From NCBI RefSeq assembly GCF_027247405.1, contig NZ_CP097463.1, positions 3,906,001 through 3,970,000 of the forward strand: DNA of 64,000 bases, in the 5' to 3' direction. Of the stretch, positions 1-9,492 are shown one piece after another; position 1 is the first letter of the stretch, and each line of letters opens with the position of its first letter. A model generated the notes under the pieces. That model made no database searches. It was not told the origin of the DNA and saw nothing but the letters and a program-made list of their open reading frames with translations. This DNA comes from Jatrophihabitans cynanchi (GTDB lineage Bacteria; Actinomycetota; Actinomycetes; Mycobacteriales; Jatrophihabitantaceae). The position numbers and the translations under genes are program-made.

Positions 1-1215
1 TCACGGCGTCGAGGGGGAAAAGGCGCCGCCCTGGGCGAGGGAGCGGCGGCTGACGCGTAGGGCGGCGACGAAGGAGACCCGGTCTGGGTCTCGACCGCCG
101 GTGGTGGCGGTGTCGGCCATCAGCGCCCGGATCGCGTAGTGGCAGCACAGGTATCCCCAGATCTCCTGGAGCACCAGGTCCGGCGATTTGGACCGAAGCA
201 CGATGCGGGGCCCGCGCTGGTGCGTCTTGAGTTCGTCGAAGGTCGACTCGATCTCCCAGCGCTCGGCGTAGGCCAGCGCGAGCTGCTCGCCGGGCGCCTC
301 GTCGGGATCGGTCAAGGTGGTGAGCAACCGGTAGGTGGTGGTGTTCTCGCGGCCGTCGTCGAGGGTGTAGTCGATGACCCGTACCGGCATCGGCTCACCA
401 TGGCGGTCGGTGGACCTGCGCAACTGGCCCAGCCAGGACCCGTCGGCAAGATCACGCACGTGTGTCGGGTTCGGCCCGAACCTGTCCGTGCGGACGCGCC
501 ACAGCAGATCGGCGTTCGTGTCGGTCGCCTTGCGCCACAGCGCGTAGGAGAAGAACCCACGGTCGGCCAGCACCACCATCCCCGGCCCGAACGCCGGCAG
601 CAGTTTCTCGGTCAGCGTCGCTTCCGAGTCCCGGTATGCACCTACCCGCGCGGCCAGTATCGCGTGCGTGCCGCACTCGGCCAGCGCCACCACCCGGGCC
701 TGCGGGAACGCGGACTTCTCGCCCTTGTTCACCCCGGGCCGGCCGAAGAACTCATCGTTGACCGGTACATCGGCAACGTCCAGGCAGGTGCCGTCGATCG
801 CGACCATCCGCCGCCCGGCCAGCCATACCCCCGGCGTGTCCGGGCCGCCCAAGGGCGCAGCGACCCGCTCGAACAATGCCCGCACCGGCTCGGCACCCAG
901 CCGGGCCCGAGCCTGGAAGATCGCCGACTTTCCCGGAAGCACGAACTCCGAACGCCAGCGATCCGACCATGCCAGCCCATCGGTCAGCTGCGCCAGCACG
1001 TCCTCGTACGACCCGTCGGCGTACAGCGCCATCCCCACCGCGAAGTAGGCCATCACCCGAGCCGGCAACAACCGGGACCGCTGCTGCGTGCGCCCGACCC
1101 GCTCGATCACCTCATCGACCAGATCCGGCGGGAACACCCGCGTCAGCACACCCACCGACACCAGATCCGACAGTCGGCGATCCGACGTCGGCTTCTTCCA
1201 TCCCGCACGAGGCAT
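1..1215 (-). CDS. IS4-family transposase
   Basis: 404-residue DDE transposase. The N-terminal ~100 residues form the IS4-type helical domain. The catalytic domain shows the first Asp in MVAIDGTCLD, the second Asp in VVLADRGFFS, and the YREK signature of IS4 transposases in YAERWEIESTFDELK (Y-x2-R-x3-E-x6-K). The reading frame is complete, from an ATG at 1215 to TGA at 1-3, so the transposase is probably intact although the left end of the element lies outside the window. It sits just downstream of lipA and points the same way. It is a mobile element and not part of the neighbouring lipoate genes. Confidence 0.9.
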   Translation of the reverse strand: MPRAGWKKPTSDRRLSDLVSVGVLTRVFPPDLVDEVIERVGRTQQRSRLLPARVMAYFAVGMALYADGSYEDVLAQLTDGLAWSDRWRSEFVLPGKSAIFQARARLGAEPVRALFERVAAPLGGPDTPGVWLAGRRMVAIDGTCLDVADVPVNDEFFGRPGVNKGEKSAFPQARVVALAECGTHAILAARVGAYRDSEATLTEKLLPAFGPGMVVLADRGFFSYALWRKATDTNADLLWRVRTDRFGPNPTHVRDLADGSWLGQLRRSTDRHGEPMPVRVIDYTLDDGRENTTTYRLLTTLTDPDEAPGEQLALAYAERWEIESTFDELKTHQRGPRIVLRSKSPDLVLQEIWGYLCCHYAIRALMADTATTGGRDPDRVSFVAALRVSRRSLAQGGAFSPSTP

Positions 1216-1273
1216 GCAACCAAACTACACCGGTGTAAGCTTAACTGAACGGTATTGGGCCTAGCCCCGTGCA
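1216..1273. other. IS4 element right end and lipA 3' flank
   Basis: This short stretch between the transposase start and the lipA stop must hold the right end of the IS element. The string GGCCCAATACCGTTCAGTTA, read inward on the minus strand from about 1262, looks like a plausible terminal inverted repeat, but its partner is outside the window and no target duplication can be checked. Confidence 0.35.
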
Positions 1274-2215
1274 CTAGCCCCGGCGGGCCGCGATCGCTTC
1301 CTGGTACAGCCGGCCCGCGCGGTAGGACGAGCGTACGAGCGGGCCGCTCATCACCCCGGCGAAGCCGATCTCGAGAGCCTCCTCGCGCAGCTCGACGAAC
1401 TCCTCCGGCTTGACCCAGCGGGTGACCGGATGGTGCTTCGGCGAGGGCCGCAGGTACTGGGTGATGGTGATCAGCTCGCAGCCCGAGTCGTGCAGGTCCT
1501 GCAACGCCTGGCTGATCTCGGCGCGCTCCTCGCCCATGCCCAGGATGAGGTTCGACTTGGTGACCAGAGCGTCGTCGCGCGCGGCGCGCAGCACGCCCAG
1601 CGACCGGTCGTAACGGAAACCCGGACGGATCGACTTGAAGATCCGGGGCACCGTCTCGACGTTGTGCGCGAACACCTCCGGCCGGCTGTCGAACACCTGC
1701 TGCAGCAGCTCCGGTACGGCGTCGAAGTCAGGCGCGAGCAGTTCCACGCCGGTCCCCGGGTTCACCCGGTGGATCTGCCGCACCGTCTCGGCGTAGAGCC
1801 ACGCGCCACCGTCCGGCAGGTCGTCACGGGTCACCCCGGTCACCGTCGCGTAGCGCAGTTGCATCGCCTGCACCGATTCGGCCACCCGGCGTGGCTCGTC
1901 GCGATCGAGCGGGCCCGGCTTGCCGGTGTCGATCTGGCAGAAGTCGCACCGCCGGGTGCACTGGTTCCCCCCGATGAGGAAGGTCGCCTCGCGGTCCTCC
2001 CAGCACTCGTAGATGTTGGGGCAGCCGGCCTCCTGGCACACCGTGTGCAGGCCCTCGCGCCTGACCAGTGCCTGCAGCTGCGTGTACTCCGGCCCCATCC
2101 TCGCCCGCGTCTTGATCCACTCGGGTTTGCGCTCGATCGGGACGGCGGTGTTGCGTGCCTCGATGCGGAGCAGGCGACGGCCTTCGGGTGCGGTTTCAGG
2201 ACGAACTGCGGTCAC
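1274..2215 (-). CDS. lipA: lipoyl synthase LipA
   Basis: Radical-SAM enzyme that inserts two sulfur atoms into protein-bound octanoyl groups to make lipoyl cofactors. The 313-residue protein has both iron-sulfur cysteine sets: the auxiliary cluster in [12 protein letters not shown] and the radical-SAM CxxxCxxC in CTRRCDFC. The length is normal for the family. The GTG start at 2215 is preceded on the minus strand by TAGGCT (2227-2222) only 6 nt upstream, which suggests a leaderless transcript. lipB lies upstream on the same strand with a small membrane gene between them. LipB attaches octanoate and LipA sulfurates it, serving the lipoylated SucB encoded 6 kb away. Confidence 0.97.
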   Translation of the reverse strand: MTAVRPETAPEGRRLLRIEARNTAVPIERKPEWIKTRARMGPEYTQLQALVRREGLHTVCQEAGCPNIYECWEDREATFLIGGNQCTRRCDFCQIDTGKPGPLDRDEPRRVAESVQAMQLRYATVTGVTRDDLPDGGAWLYAETVRQIHRVNPGTGVELLAPDFDAVPELLQQVFDSRPEVFAHNVETVPRIFKSIRPGFRYDRSLGVLRAARDDALVTKSNLILGMGEERAEISQALQDLHDSGCELITITQYLRPSPKHHPVTRWVKPEEFVELREEALEIGFAGVMSGPLVRSSYRAGRLYQEAIAARRG

Positions 2216-2221
2216 CCGTCG

Positions 2222-2227
2222 AGCCTA
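2222..2227 (-). promoter_or_regulatory. putative leaderless -10 box for lipA
   Basis: TAGGCT on the minus strand ends 6 nt before the lipA GTG, leaving no room for a ribosome binding site. This TAnnnT-to-start spacing recurs at many genes in the window. No -35 box is evident. Confidence 0.5.
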
Positions 2228-2247
2228 CGCCGACGGCCGGATCCGGC

Positions 2248-2589
2248 TCAGACGGTGGCGAGCAACGCGCGCGAGGCGAAGAACAGGCCCACCAGCACGA
2301 GGACTGCCACCAGCCCGATCGTCAGGACGCCACGCCGGGCGCGCCCGTAGCTGAGCACGGTCGCGGCGGTGACGATCGCGATGACGCACACCACGAGCAC
2401 CACGCCGAGGGACGTGCCGGTGCTCCGGCAGGCCAACGAGGTGGCGCGCGACGAGCAGGTCGTGAAGCGCGCGGCGGCACCGAGCAGTGCGAACAGCCCG
2501 GCGGCGAGCCCGGCCAGCCAGACCAGCAGCAGCGTGGGCAGCCGGAGCGACCGCGGCCGGTCGCCGGCCGACGTGGAGTGCCTGCCCAC
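2248..2589 (-). CDS. small three-helix membrane protein
   Basis: About 113 residues if the GTG at 2589 is used, beginning 7 nt after the lipB stop. Three hydrophobic segments are visible: LPTLLLVWLAGLAAG near residue 18, SLGVVLVVCVIAIVTAA near the middle, and GVLTIGLVAVLVLVGLFFA close to the C-terminus. A Cys pair (FTTCSSRATSLAC) lies in the first loop. I do not recognise a named family. Its position between lipB and lipA suggests co-transcription but not a function in lipoylation. The start is uncertain because there is no clear ribosome binding site and the frame extends into lipB. Confidence 0.6.
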   Translation of the reverse strand: MGRHSTSAGDRPRSLRLPTLLLVWLAGLAAGLFALLGAAARFTTCSSRATSLACRSTGTSLGVVLVVCVIAIVTAATVLSYGRARRGVLTIGLVAVLVLVGLFFASRALLATV

Positions 2590-2596
2590 CCGGCGG

Positions 2597-3244
2597 TCAG
2601 GCCGCCAGGACGACGTCGAACAGGCTCGGCAGGTGCCGTTCGACCACCGGCAGGACCTGCTCGACCGTGACGTCCCGGCCGAGCTCGTTCGCCAGCGAGG
2701 TGACACCCGCATCGGCGATGCCGCAGGGGACGATGCGGTCGAACCAGCTCAGGTCCGGGTCGCAGTTGAGGGCGAAGCCGTGCAGCGTCACACCCTGGGC
2801 CACGCGGATGCCGATCGCGGCGATCTTGCGCGCCGGGCGGTTCGCGTCGGCGGCGAGCCACACACCGCTGCGCCCCTCGACGCGCCCGGCGGCGACGTCG
2901 AACTCGGCGCAGACGGCGATCAGCATCGCCTCCATCCGGCGCACGTACGCGACCACGTCGATCGGGTCGGGCAGCCGGACGATCGGGTACCCGACGAGCT
3001 GGCCGGGCCCGTGCCAGGTGATCTTGCCGCCGCGGTCGACGTCGATCACCGGCGCGCCCGCGCTGCCGAAGGGCCGCTCGTGCGGCTCGGTGCGTTTGCC
3101 TGCGGTGTAGACGGGCGGGTGCTCCAGGAGCAGGACCGTGTCCGGCCTGGTGCCGCCGACGACCTCCGCGTGCAGGGCGCGCTGGCGCTCCCAGGCCTGC
3201 TCGTACGGCACCGTCCCGGCCCGAATGACCTCAACCTCGCTCAC
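2597..3244 (-). CDS. lipB: lipoyl(octanoyl) transferase LipB
   Basis: Transfers octanoate from acyl carrier protein to the lipoyl domains of E2 and GcvH proteins. The 215-residue protein shows [18 protein letters not shown] (family HGPGQ motif), the catalytic Lys in [11 protein letters not shown], and the catalytic Cys in [14 protein letters not shown]. The GTG at 3244 is favoured over longer frames because TAATCT (minus strand 3257-3252) stands 7 nt upstream as a leaderless -10, and because the protein then begins [10 protein letters not shown] as expected. A much longer minus-strand frame continues upstream, but it is antisense to the MMPL gene and spurious. Confidence 0.96.
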   Translation of the reverse strand: MSEVEVIRAGTVPYEQAWERQRALHAEVVGGTRPDTVLLLEHPPVYTAGKRTEPHERPFGSAGAPVIDVDRGGKITWHGPGQLVGYPIVRLPDPIDVVAYVRRMEAMLIAVCAEFDVAAGRVEGRSGVWLAADANRPARKIAAIGIRVAQGVTLHGFALNCDPDLSWFDRIVPCGIADAGVTSLANELGRDVTVEQVLPVVERHLPSLFDVVLAA

Positions 3245-3331
3245 GCGAGCAAGATTACGCGCGAGGTGTCCGGTGTCAGCGGTCAGCACTACCCTCGACC
3301 GGTCCGCTCTGCCCGAGCCCAGGAGGACGTG

Positions 3332-5548
3332 ATGACCGGCGCCGCAGTCACCCGACAGGCCGACCCGCCGCGGCGGCGAAGCGTTCCGCGGGGCGCCTGG
3401 CTGGTCGCCGCGCTCGGCGTCCTGTGGTTCCTGCTCGGTGCCGCCGGCGGCCCGTACCAGGGCAAGCTCGGCGACGTCCAGAAGAACGACAACTCGGCGT
3501 ACCTGCCCGGCTCGGCCGAATCGACCAAGGTGGCCGACGCGGTCGGCGAGTTCAACCCGGTGCAGACCATCCCGGGCTTCATCGTCTACGAACGTCGAGG
3601 TGGCCTCACCGCCGCCGACAAGGCGCGCATCGCGGCCGACCGGACGAAGATCCTCGCGGTCGACGGCGTCGCGGCCGACCAGGCCGGCCCGGTCGTCTAC
3701 TCGAGCAAGCGGCCCGCCGCCTACGTGTCGGCACCGCTGATCGCCAAGCAGAACGGCAAGGAGGTCGACGGCAAGAAGCTGGCCGATGTCGAGAACGAGG
3801 TGACCGACATCGCGCAGGCGAACGTGCCGGACGGCTTGCAGGTGTTGCCGGCCGGCCCGGGCGGCTTGCTGGTCGCGTTCATCGACTCCTTCAACGGGAT
3901 CGACGGCGCGCTGCTGGTCGCCGCCGGCGCGGTGGTGATCGTCATCTTGCTGGTCGTCTACCGCAGCCCGGTGCTCTGGTTCTTCCCGCTGTTCAGCGCC
4001 GTGCTCGCGCTCGGCGCGGCCGCGTTGATCATCTACCCGCTGGCCAAGCACGACGTCATCACGCTCAACGGGCAGAGCCAGGGCATCCTGTCGGTGCTGG
4101 TGATCGGGGCGGGGACGGACTACGCGCTGCTGCTGATCAGCCGATATCGCGAGGAGTTGCACACCCATGCCAGCCGCGTCGAGGCGATGGTGCGTGCCTG
4201 GCGCGGGGCGGCTCCGGCGATCGGGGCGTCGGCGGCAACCGTCATCATCGGCCTGCTGTGCCTGACGCTCGGCGAGCTGAACTCGGACAAGAGCCTCGGG
4301 CCGGTGTGTGCGATCGGCATCGCGTGCACGGTGGCCGTCATGCTCACGTTCCTGCCCGCCTTCCTGGTGCTCTTCGGCCGCTGGGTGTTCTGGCCGCGAG
4401 TCCCGCACGTCGACAACCAGAGCGATATCGCCACGCACGGCGCGTGGGGCCGGTTCGCGGCCGCGCTCAGCCGGCACCCGCGCCGCGGCTGGGTGGCGAC
4501 CGGCGTGTTCCTGCTGATCTGCGCCAGCGGCGTCGCCGGCCTCAAGACCGGCGGCCTGACCGTCACCCAGAGCTTCACCAACAAGCCGGACGCGGTGCAC
4601 GGTCAGGCGCTGTTCGACGCGGCGTTCGACAGCGGCGCAGGGGCGCCGGCGCAGATCGTCGCCGCGGCCGACCGGGCCGACGCGGTGATGGCCGCGGCCG
4701 CCAAGGTGCCTGGTGTGGACCCGTCCGCAGGTGGCGTGTGCATCGCGACGGACTGGGCCAAGGTCGCGGCGCTGACCAAGGGCGCCGGCATTCCCGCGGG
4801 CGCGCAGACCGACCGGTGTGCGCCGCCCGTTGCGCAGGTGTCCGCGGTGGGCGGCCGGATCCTGATCGATGCCAACCTCACCAGCCGCTACGACACGTCG
4901 GCGGCGCGGGACACCGTGATCGCGCTCCGCGAGGCCGTTCACGGCATCGCGGGGGCGAACGCGCAGGTCGGCGGTCAGACCGCCATCAACTACGACACCC
5001 AGCAGGCGTCGAGGCATGACCGCAACCTGATCATCCCGATCGTCCTCGTGGTGATCCTGCTCGTGCTCGCGGTCGTGCTGCGCGCCGTGCTCGCCCCGGT
5101 GCTGCTGATCCTCACCGTCGTGCTGTCCTTCTCCGCGACGCTGGGCGTGAGCGCGTTCGTGTTCAACCACGTGTTCCACTTCGCGAACGCCGATCCGGCG
5201 TTCCCGCTGTTCGCGTTCGTGTTCCTGGTGGCGCTCGGGATCGACTACAACATCTTCTTGATGACCCGGGTACGCGAGGAGACGCTCCGGTACGGCACCC
5301 GGATGGGGATCCAGCGCGGGCTGGCGGTCACCGGCGGGGTGATCACCTCGGCGGGCGTGGTGCTGGCCGCGACGTTCGTGGTGCTCGGTGTGCTGCCGCT
5401 GGTGTTCCTGGCCGAACTGGGATTCGCGGTCGCGTTCGGCGTGCTGCTGGACACGATCCTGGTGCGTTCGGTGCTCGTGCCCGCCCTCAGCCACGACATC
5501 GGCAGACGGATCTGGTGGCCGTCCCGGCTCGCGACCGGAGCGCAGTAG
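3332..5548 (+). CDS. MMPL/RND-family transporter
   Basis: Inner-membrane proton-driven exporter of the MmpL (RND) type, often for lipids or hydrophobic drugs. The 738-residue protein has an N-terminal transmembrane helix ([14 protein letters not shown]), an extracytoplasmic loop, a first membrane bundle with [17 protein letters not shown], and then a second half that repeats this plan with [17 protein letters not shown]. These two Asp-Tyr motifs mark the proton-relay helices. The ATG at 3332 has a strong AGGAGG at 3321-3326. It diverges from lipB. The natural substrate cannot be told from sequence. Confidence 0.93.
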   Translation: MTGAAVTRQADPPRRRSVPRGAWLVAALGVLWFLLGAAGGPYQGKLGDVQKNDNSAYLPGSAESTKVADAVGEFNPVQTIPGFIVYERRGGLTAADKARIAADRTKILAVDGVAADQAGPVVYSSKRPAAYVSAPLIAKQNGKEVDGKKLADVENEVTDIAQANVPDGLQVLPAGPGGLLVAFIDSFNGIDGALLVAAGAVVIVILLVVYRSPVLWFFPLFSAVLALGAAALIIYPLAKHDVITLNGQSQGILSVLVIGAGTDYALLLISRYREELHTHASRVEAMVRAWRGAAPAIGASAATVIIGLLCLTLGELNSDKSLGPVCAIGIACTVAVMLTFLPAFLVLFGRWVFWPRVPHVDNQSDIATHGAWGRFAAALSRHPRRGWVATGVFLLICASGVAGLKTGGLTVTQSFTNKPDAVHGQALFDAAFDSGAGAPAQIVAAADRADAVMAAAAKVPGVDPSAGGVCIATDWAKVAALTKGAGIPAGAQTDRCAPPVAQVSAVGGRILIDANLTSRYDTSAARDTVIALREAVHGIAGANAQVGGQTAINYDTQQASRHDRNLIIPIVLVVILLVLAVVLRAVLAPVLLILTVVLSFSATLGVSAFVFNHVFHFANADPAFPLFAFVFLVALGIDYNIFLMTRVREETLRYGTRMGIQRGLAVTGGVITSAGVVLAATFVVLGVLPLVFLAELGFAVAFGVLLDTILVRSVLVPALSHDIGRRIWWPSRLATGAQ

Positions 5549-5555
5549 CGGCGGC

Positions 5556-6284
5556 TCAGAGCCGGCGCGGGTCGATCCTCGTCTCGACGGCGGTGCCGCC
5601 GGCTCCACGCTCGACCAGGTAGGCACCCTTGCCGTCCTGTTCGCCGACCGCCTCGACGAACTCGGTGCCGCGATACAGCAGGCCGACACCGTCGTCGGTC
5701 GCGTAGCCGGCCGGCAGCGTCCCGTCCGCGACGAGTGAGTGGAACAGCGGGCGGCGCTGCTGCTCGCTGTCGTAGTGGACGCCGTTGCCGAACGGGACCA
5801 GCCCCAGCCCGTTGGTGACCGCGCGCAGGTCCGGGCCGAACGAGTCGGTGGTTCCGCCGACGTGCCAGCACAGTGAGCCGGCCGACGAACCGGTGAGCAC
5901 GACGCCGGCCTGCCACGCGGTCCGCAGCGCCGGGCCGAGATCGTGCAACTGCCACATCGCCAGTAGCCCGGCGACGCTTCCGCCCCAGACGAAGATCACG
6001 TCCTGCTCGAGCAGGTGCTCCGGCACGTCCCCGACGTTCGGCATCGGGAACAGCGCGAGGTGGCTCGCCGCGACACCCCGTGCCTGCGCCGCGGCGTAGA
6101 ACGACGCGACGATGAACGGGTCGTCGCCGACGGCGGTGGCCAGCAGGCAGACCCGCGGTGCTCGCCCGTGCACGCCGGACAGCTCGATCGCGTACTCGCT
6201 GAGCGGTCCGAACTCCCACCGGACGCGGTGACCCGGCACCACGCCGCCGGAGTTGGCGAGGATGGTCGGAGCGTCGGCAGGCAT
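5556..6284 (-). CDS. peptidase E-like (S51) protein
   Basis: The 242-residue protein has the class-I glutamine amidotransferase-like fold of the peptidase S51 family (PepE, cyanophycinase). The nucleophile elbow is [13 protein letters not shown] with the Ser at about residue 134. It is preceded by the oxyanion-side glycines in [11 protein letters not shown], and the His lies downstream in the LCWHVGGT region. PepE enzymes cleave N-terminal Asp dipeptides, but substrate specificity here is unproven. TACGGT (minus 6296-6291) lies 6 nt before the ATG, consistent with leaderless expression. It is convergent with the MMPL gene, with a 7-nt gap. Confidence 0.85.
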   Translation of the reverse strand: MPADAPTILANSGGVVPGHRVRWEFGPLSEYAIELSGVHGRAPRVCLLATAVGDDPFIVASFYAAAQARGVAASHLALFPMPNVGDVPEHLLEQDVIFVWGGSVAGLLAMWQLHDLGPALRTAWQAGVVLTGSSAGSLCWHVGGTTDSFGPDLRAVTNGLGLVPFGNGVHYDSEQQRRPLFHSLVADGTLPAGYATDDGVGLLYRGTEFVEAVGEQDGKGAYLVERGAGGTAVETRIDPRRL

Positions 6285-6290
6285 GCGATC

Positions 6291-6349
6291 ACCGTACTGA
6301 GCCGCGCCCTGTGGACAACCCGGGAGTCCGGTCCGGATCGTCCTAGCCT
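6291..6349. promoter_or_regulatory. divergent leaderless promoter pair pepE / kinase
   Basis: On the minus strand TACGGT (6296-6291) is 6 nt before the pepE ATG. On the plus strand TAGCCT (6344-6349) is 8 nt before the kinase ATG at 6358. Neither gene has a purine-rich ribosome binding site, so both are probably leaderless. Confidence 0.5.
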
Positions 6350-6357
6350 GGGTGGCT

Positions 6358-7917
6358 ATGACGGGCGGGTCGGTGCAGGTGCCGGGCTACGTCCTGGACG
6401 TGCCGATCGGCTCGGGCGGGTCCGGGCAGGTGTGGCGCGCCCACCCCGCCGCCGGAGGCAGCGCGGTCGCGATCAAGCTGCTGCCGGCGGTCGGGCCCGA
6501 GCAACTCGCGGCGGCGCGGACCGAGGCGGCGATGCTGGCCGGCCTCGACCATCCCCACCTGGTCCGGCTGCACGAGGCGGTGCCGTTCGCCGGTCGGCTC
6601 GCTCTCGTGCTCGAACTGGCCGCCGCCGGGTCGCTCGCCGACCTGCTGGAGCGACGCGGCCGGCTCGCGCCGGGCGAGGTGGTCACCGCGGTGGCGCCGG
6701 TCGGGGCCGCGCTCGCCTACGCGCACAACGCCGATGTCGTGCACGGCGACGTCAGCGCGGCGAACATCGTGTTCACCGCGGTCGGGCTGCCGCTGCTCGC
6801 CGATCTGGGCGTCGCGCGGCTGGCCGGCGACGCGCGCCCCGCGCGCAGCACTCCGGCGTACCTCGATCCGGTCGTGGCGGCAGGCGGCCAGCCGCAACCC
6901 GCGTCGGACGTGTTCATGCTGGCCGCGGTCGCGCTGCACGCGCTGACCGGCGAGCCGCCCTGGCGGTCGGGCGCGGCCGACAGGGCGCTGCAGGAGGCTG
7001 CTCGCGGTGACCTGGCCGCCGTGCACGCGCGCCTGTCCGCAGCGCCCGCGCCGGCGCCGATGGTCGCGGTGCTGGCCGCCGCGCTCGAGCCCGATCCGGT
7101 GCGCCGGCCGACCGCGGCGGAGTTCGCCCTCGACCTGCGGCACGCCGCCGAGCCGGTCGCCGTCGACCTGAACGCCGGGCGCGGACCCAGGCATGCGTGC
7201 CCGAGTGCCGACGCCCGTGCCGACGCCCGTGCGGACCAAGCGGCCGCCGACCCGGCGTTCACCCGGCTGGTTGCCCGCGCGCGCCAGCCCGCCGCGCCGC
7301 GTGCGGACGCTGGCCGGCGAGAGCGCCGCGGCCACCTACCCAGGGCGGCGCTGGCCGGGGTCGCGGCCGTTGCCGCGGCAGGCGCGGTCGTGGCCCTGGC
7401 GCTCGCACTCTGGCTGCCCGGCCACGCGCCGGCCAAGAGCCCGATGGCAGCGCGGTCCGCCCCGCTGCCCGCCGGCCCGCCGCCGGGCGGACCACGGCAC
7501 CGCACCGCGCCGGCTCCGCACACGATGGCGCCCGTCCCACTCGACGTGGCTGGCGCCGCGCAGGTGCTGGCCACCCTGGACGTGGTGCGTGCGCAGGCGT
7601 TCGCGCGGCGTCAACCCGGCCTGCTGGCCCAGGTCTACCGGCCGGGGCCGCTGCGTGACCAGGACGTCGCGACGCTTACCCGGCTGGTGCCGCGCGGTTG
7701 CGGGCTGTACGGCGTACGCACCGATTACACCGGGGTACGGATCACCGCGCGCGGAACCGGACGGGTGGTACTCAGCCTCAAGACGACGTTGAGCCCATCA
7801 GTGCTCAAGTGCGCAGGCTCGGCGAGGGCGCGGGCGCCCGGCAGCGGCCCGACCGCGCTGCGGGTGGTGCTACAGGCGGTCGACGGCCGCTACCTGCTGG
7901 CCGGTATCACCCGGTGA
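6358..7917 (+). CDS. membrane-anchored Ser/Thr protein kinase (variant motifs)
   Basis: 519 residues. The N-terminal Hanks-type kinase domain (about 10-270) has a Gly-rich loop (IGSGGSGQVW), the ATP lysine in VAIK (about residue 40), a catalytic loop HGDVSAANI (Asp about 131), and ADLGVAR at the Mg-binding position. The canonical HRD is HGD and DFG is DLG, yet the key Asp and Asn residues are kept, so activity is possible. A Pro/Ala-rich linker leads to one transmembrane helix (about 325-350, rich in Ala/Val) and an extracytoplasmic domain of ~150 residues. A GTG at 6352 is an alternative start, but TAGCCT 8 nt before 6358 favours the ATG. The ligand and substrates are unknown. Confidence 0.88.
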   Translation: MTGGSVQVPGYVLDVPIGSGGSGQVWRAHPAAGGSAVAIKLLPAVGPEQLAAARTEAAMLAGLDHPHLVRLHEAVPFAGRLALVLELAAAGSLADLLERRGRLAPGEVVTAVAPVGAALAYAHNADVVHGDVSAANIVFTAVGLPLLADLGVARLAGDARPARSTPAYLDPVVAAGGQPQPASDVFMLAAVALHALTGEPPWRSGAADRALQEAARGDLAAVHARLSAAPAPAPMVAVLAAALEPDPVRRPTAAEFALDLRHAAEPVAVDLNAGRGPRHACPSADARADARADQAAADPAFTRLVARARQPAAPRADAGRRERRGHLPRAALAGVAAVAAAGAVVALALALWLPGHAPAKSPMAARSAPLPAGPPPGGPRHRTAPAPHTMAPVPLDVAGAAQVLATLDVVRAQAFARRQPGLLAQVYRPGPLRDQDVATLTRLVPRGCGLYGVRTDYTGVRITARGTGRVVLSLKTTLSPSVLKCAGSARARAPGSGPTALRVVLQAVDGRYLLAGITR

Positions 7918-7923
7918 CGGTGC

Positions 7924-9447
7924 TCAGACGCCGCCGGACAGGCCGAGCGAGTGCTCGAACGCGCCGGTCTCCAGTCGCTCCTTCATCGTCGCCAGGAACC
8001 GCGCGGCGTCCGCACCGTCGACGATCCGGTGATCGTAGGACAGCGCCAGGTACACCATCGAACGCACCGCGATGGTCTCGCCGAACTCGGGGTCGCTCAC
8101 GACAGTCGCGCGCTTGACCACCGCACCGGTGCCCAGGATCGCCACCTGGGGCTGGTTGATGATCGGGGTGTCGAACAGTGCGCCACGGCTCCCGGTGTTC
8201 GTGATGGTGAAGGTCCCGCCACCGAGCTCGTCCGGGCTCACCCTGTTGGCGCGCGTGCGCTCGGCGAGATCGGCGATCTTGCGCGCGATGCCGGCGAGGT
8301 TGAGGTCCCCCGCGTCGTGGATCACCGGCACCGCCAGGCCACGCTCGGAGTCGACGGCGATGCCCAGGTGCGCGGCCTCGTGGTACGTGATCGTCTTGGC
8401 CGCCATGTCGACGGAGGCGTTCACCACCGGGTGCGCCTTGAGCGCCTCGATCGCCGCGACCGCGAAGAACGGCAGGAAACTCAGCTTCACGCCCTCGCGC
8501 GACTCGAAGTCTGCCTTGGCCGCCGCGCGCAACCGGGCGATCTTGGTGACGTCGACCTCGACGACGGTCGTGAGCTGGGCGGACGTCTGCAGCGACTCGA
8601 CCATGCGCGCGGCGATCACCTGGCGCATGCGGGACATCGGCTCGGTGCGGCCGCGCAGGTTCGCCGCGGCAGCCGCCGGTGCTGCGGCGCCCGTTGCCCT
8701 GGCCGCGGCGGGTGCCGGTGCCTGAGCTGCCTCGGCTTGCGCGGCCTGGGCAGCCTGGGCCGCCTGGGCAGCCGCGAGCACGTCGGACTTGCGGATCCGT
8801 CCGCCGATCCCGGTGCCGGAGATGCTCGACAGCTCCACGCCGTGCTCGCTGGCCAGCTTGCGGACCAGCGGGGTCACGTAGGTGCCAGCGACGTCGTCCT
8901 CGTCGTCGTCGGACGATGCGGCGGGCTGGGCCGCCGGCTGCGGGGCGGCGGCCGGAGCTGGTGCCGGGACAGGAGCCGGGGCAGGAGCCGGGGCAGGAGC
9001 CGGCGCAGGGGCGGGAGCGGGAGCCGCCGCAGCGGCCGGCGGCTGTGGCTGCTCGGCCTGCACGGGCTCGGCCGGCGGTGCCGCCGGTGGCTGCTCCTGT
9101 GCCTGTGGTTCGGGTTCGGGCTGCGGTTCGGGTGCGGCCTGCTCGGCCGGCTGCTCGGGTTCGGCGTGCGTGGCCCCCGCCTCCTGCGCGGCCGGCTGCG
9201 CGGCCTCCTGCGCGTCGCCGATCACCGCGAGTTCGACGCCGATGTCGACGGTCTCGTCCTCCTGGACCTTGATCGAGAGCACCGTCCCGGAGGCCGGCGA
9301 CGGCACTTCGGTGTCGACCTTGTCGGTCGAGACCTCGAGCAGCGGCTCGTCGGCGTCGACGTGCTCGCCCTCCTGCTTGAGCCAACGGGTCACGGTGCCC
9401 TCGGTGACGCTCTCACCGAGGCGCGGCATGGTCACGGATACCGGCAT
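7924..9447 (-). CDS. sucB: 2-oxo acid dehydrogenase E2 (dihydrolipoamide acyltransferase)
   Basis: Core acyltransferase of the 2-oxoglutarate and/or pyruvate dehydrogenase complex, 507 residues. It has one lipoyl domain (1-78) with the lipoylated Lys at about 43 in STDKVDTE, then a very Ala/Pro-rich flexible linker (about 80-190). A peripheral-subunit-binding domain follows ([10 protein letters not shown] to RKSDVLAA). The C-terminal catalytic domain carries [16 protein letters not shown] with the active His and Asp. In actinobacteria this protein (DlaT/SucB) commonly serves both complexes, with Kgd or AceE as E1. A plus AAGGAG-type site precedes the ATG. lpdA lies directly upstream on the same strand, giving an lpdA-sucB unit. 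Confidence 0.95.
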   Translation of the reverse strand: MPVSVTMPRLGESVTEGTVTRWLKQEGEHVDADEPLLEVSTDKVDTEVPSPASGTVLSIKVQEDETVDIGVELAVIGDAQEAAQPAAQEAGATHAEPEQPAEQAAPEPQPEPEPQAQEQPPAAPPAEPVQAEQPQPPAAAAAPAPAPAPAPAPAPAPAPVPAPAPAAAPQPAAQPAASSDDDEDDVAGTYVTPLVRKLASEHGVELSSISGTGIGGRIRKSDVLAAAQAAQAAQAAQAEAAQAPAPAAARATGAAAPAAAAANLRGRTEPMSRMRQVIAARMVESLQTSAQLTTVVEVDVTKIARLRAAAKADFESREGVKLSFLPFFAVAAIEALKAHPVVNASVDMAAKTITYHEAAHLGIAVDSERGLAVPVIHDAGDLNLAGIARKIADLAERTRANRVSPDELGGGTFTITNTGSRGALFDTPIINQPQVAILGTGAVVKRATVVSDPEFGETIAVRSMVYLALSYDHRIVDGADAARFLATMKERLETGAFEHSLGLSGGV

Positions 9448-9492
9448 GGTCCTTGGGGCTCCTTAGGTCGGGGCGAGAAGAAGAACGTCGCG

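Noticed and set aside
2600-5689. 1030-residue minus-strand open frame antisense to the MMPL gene
   Set aside because: Its composition (His/Arg/Gln/Asp-rich) is that of a GC-rich shadow frame. The only real part is lipB at its 3' end; the MMPL frame has strong domain matches and a ribosome binding site.
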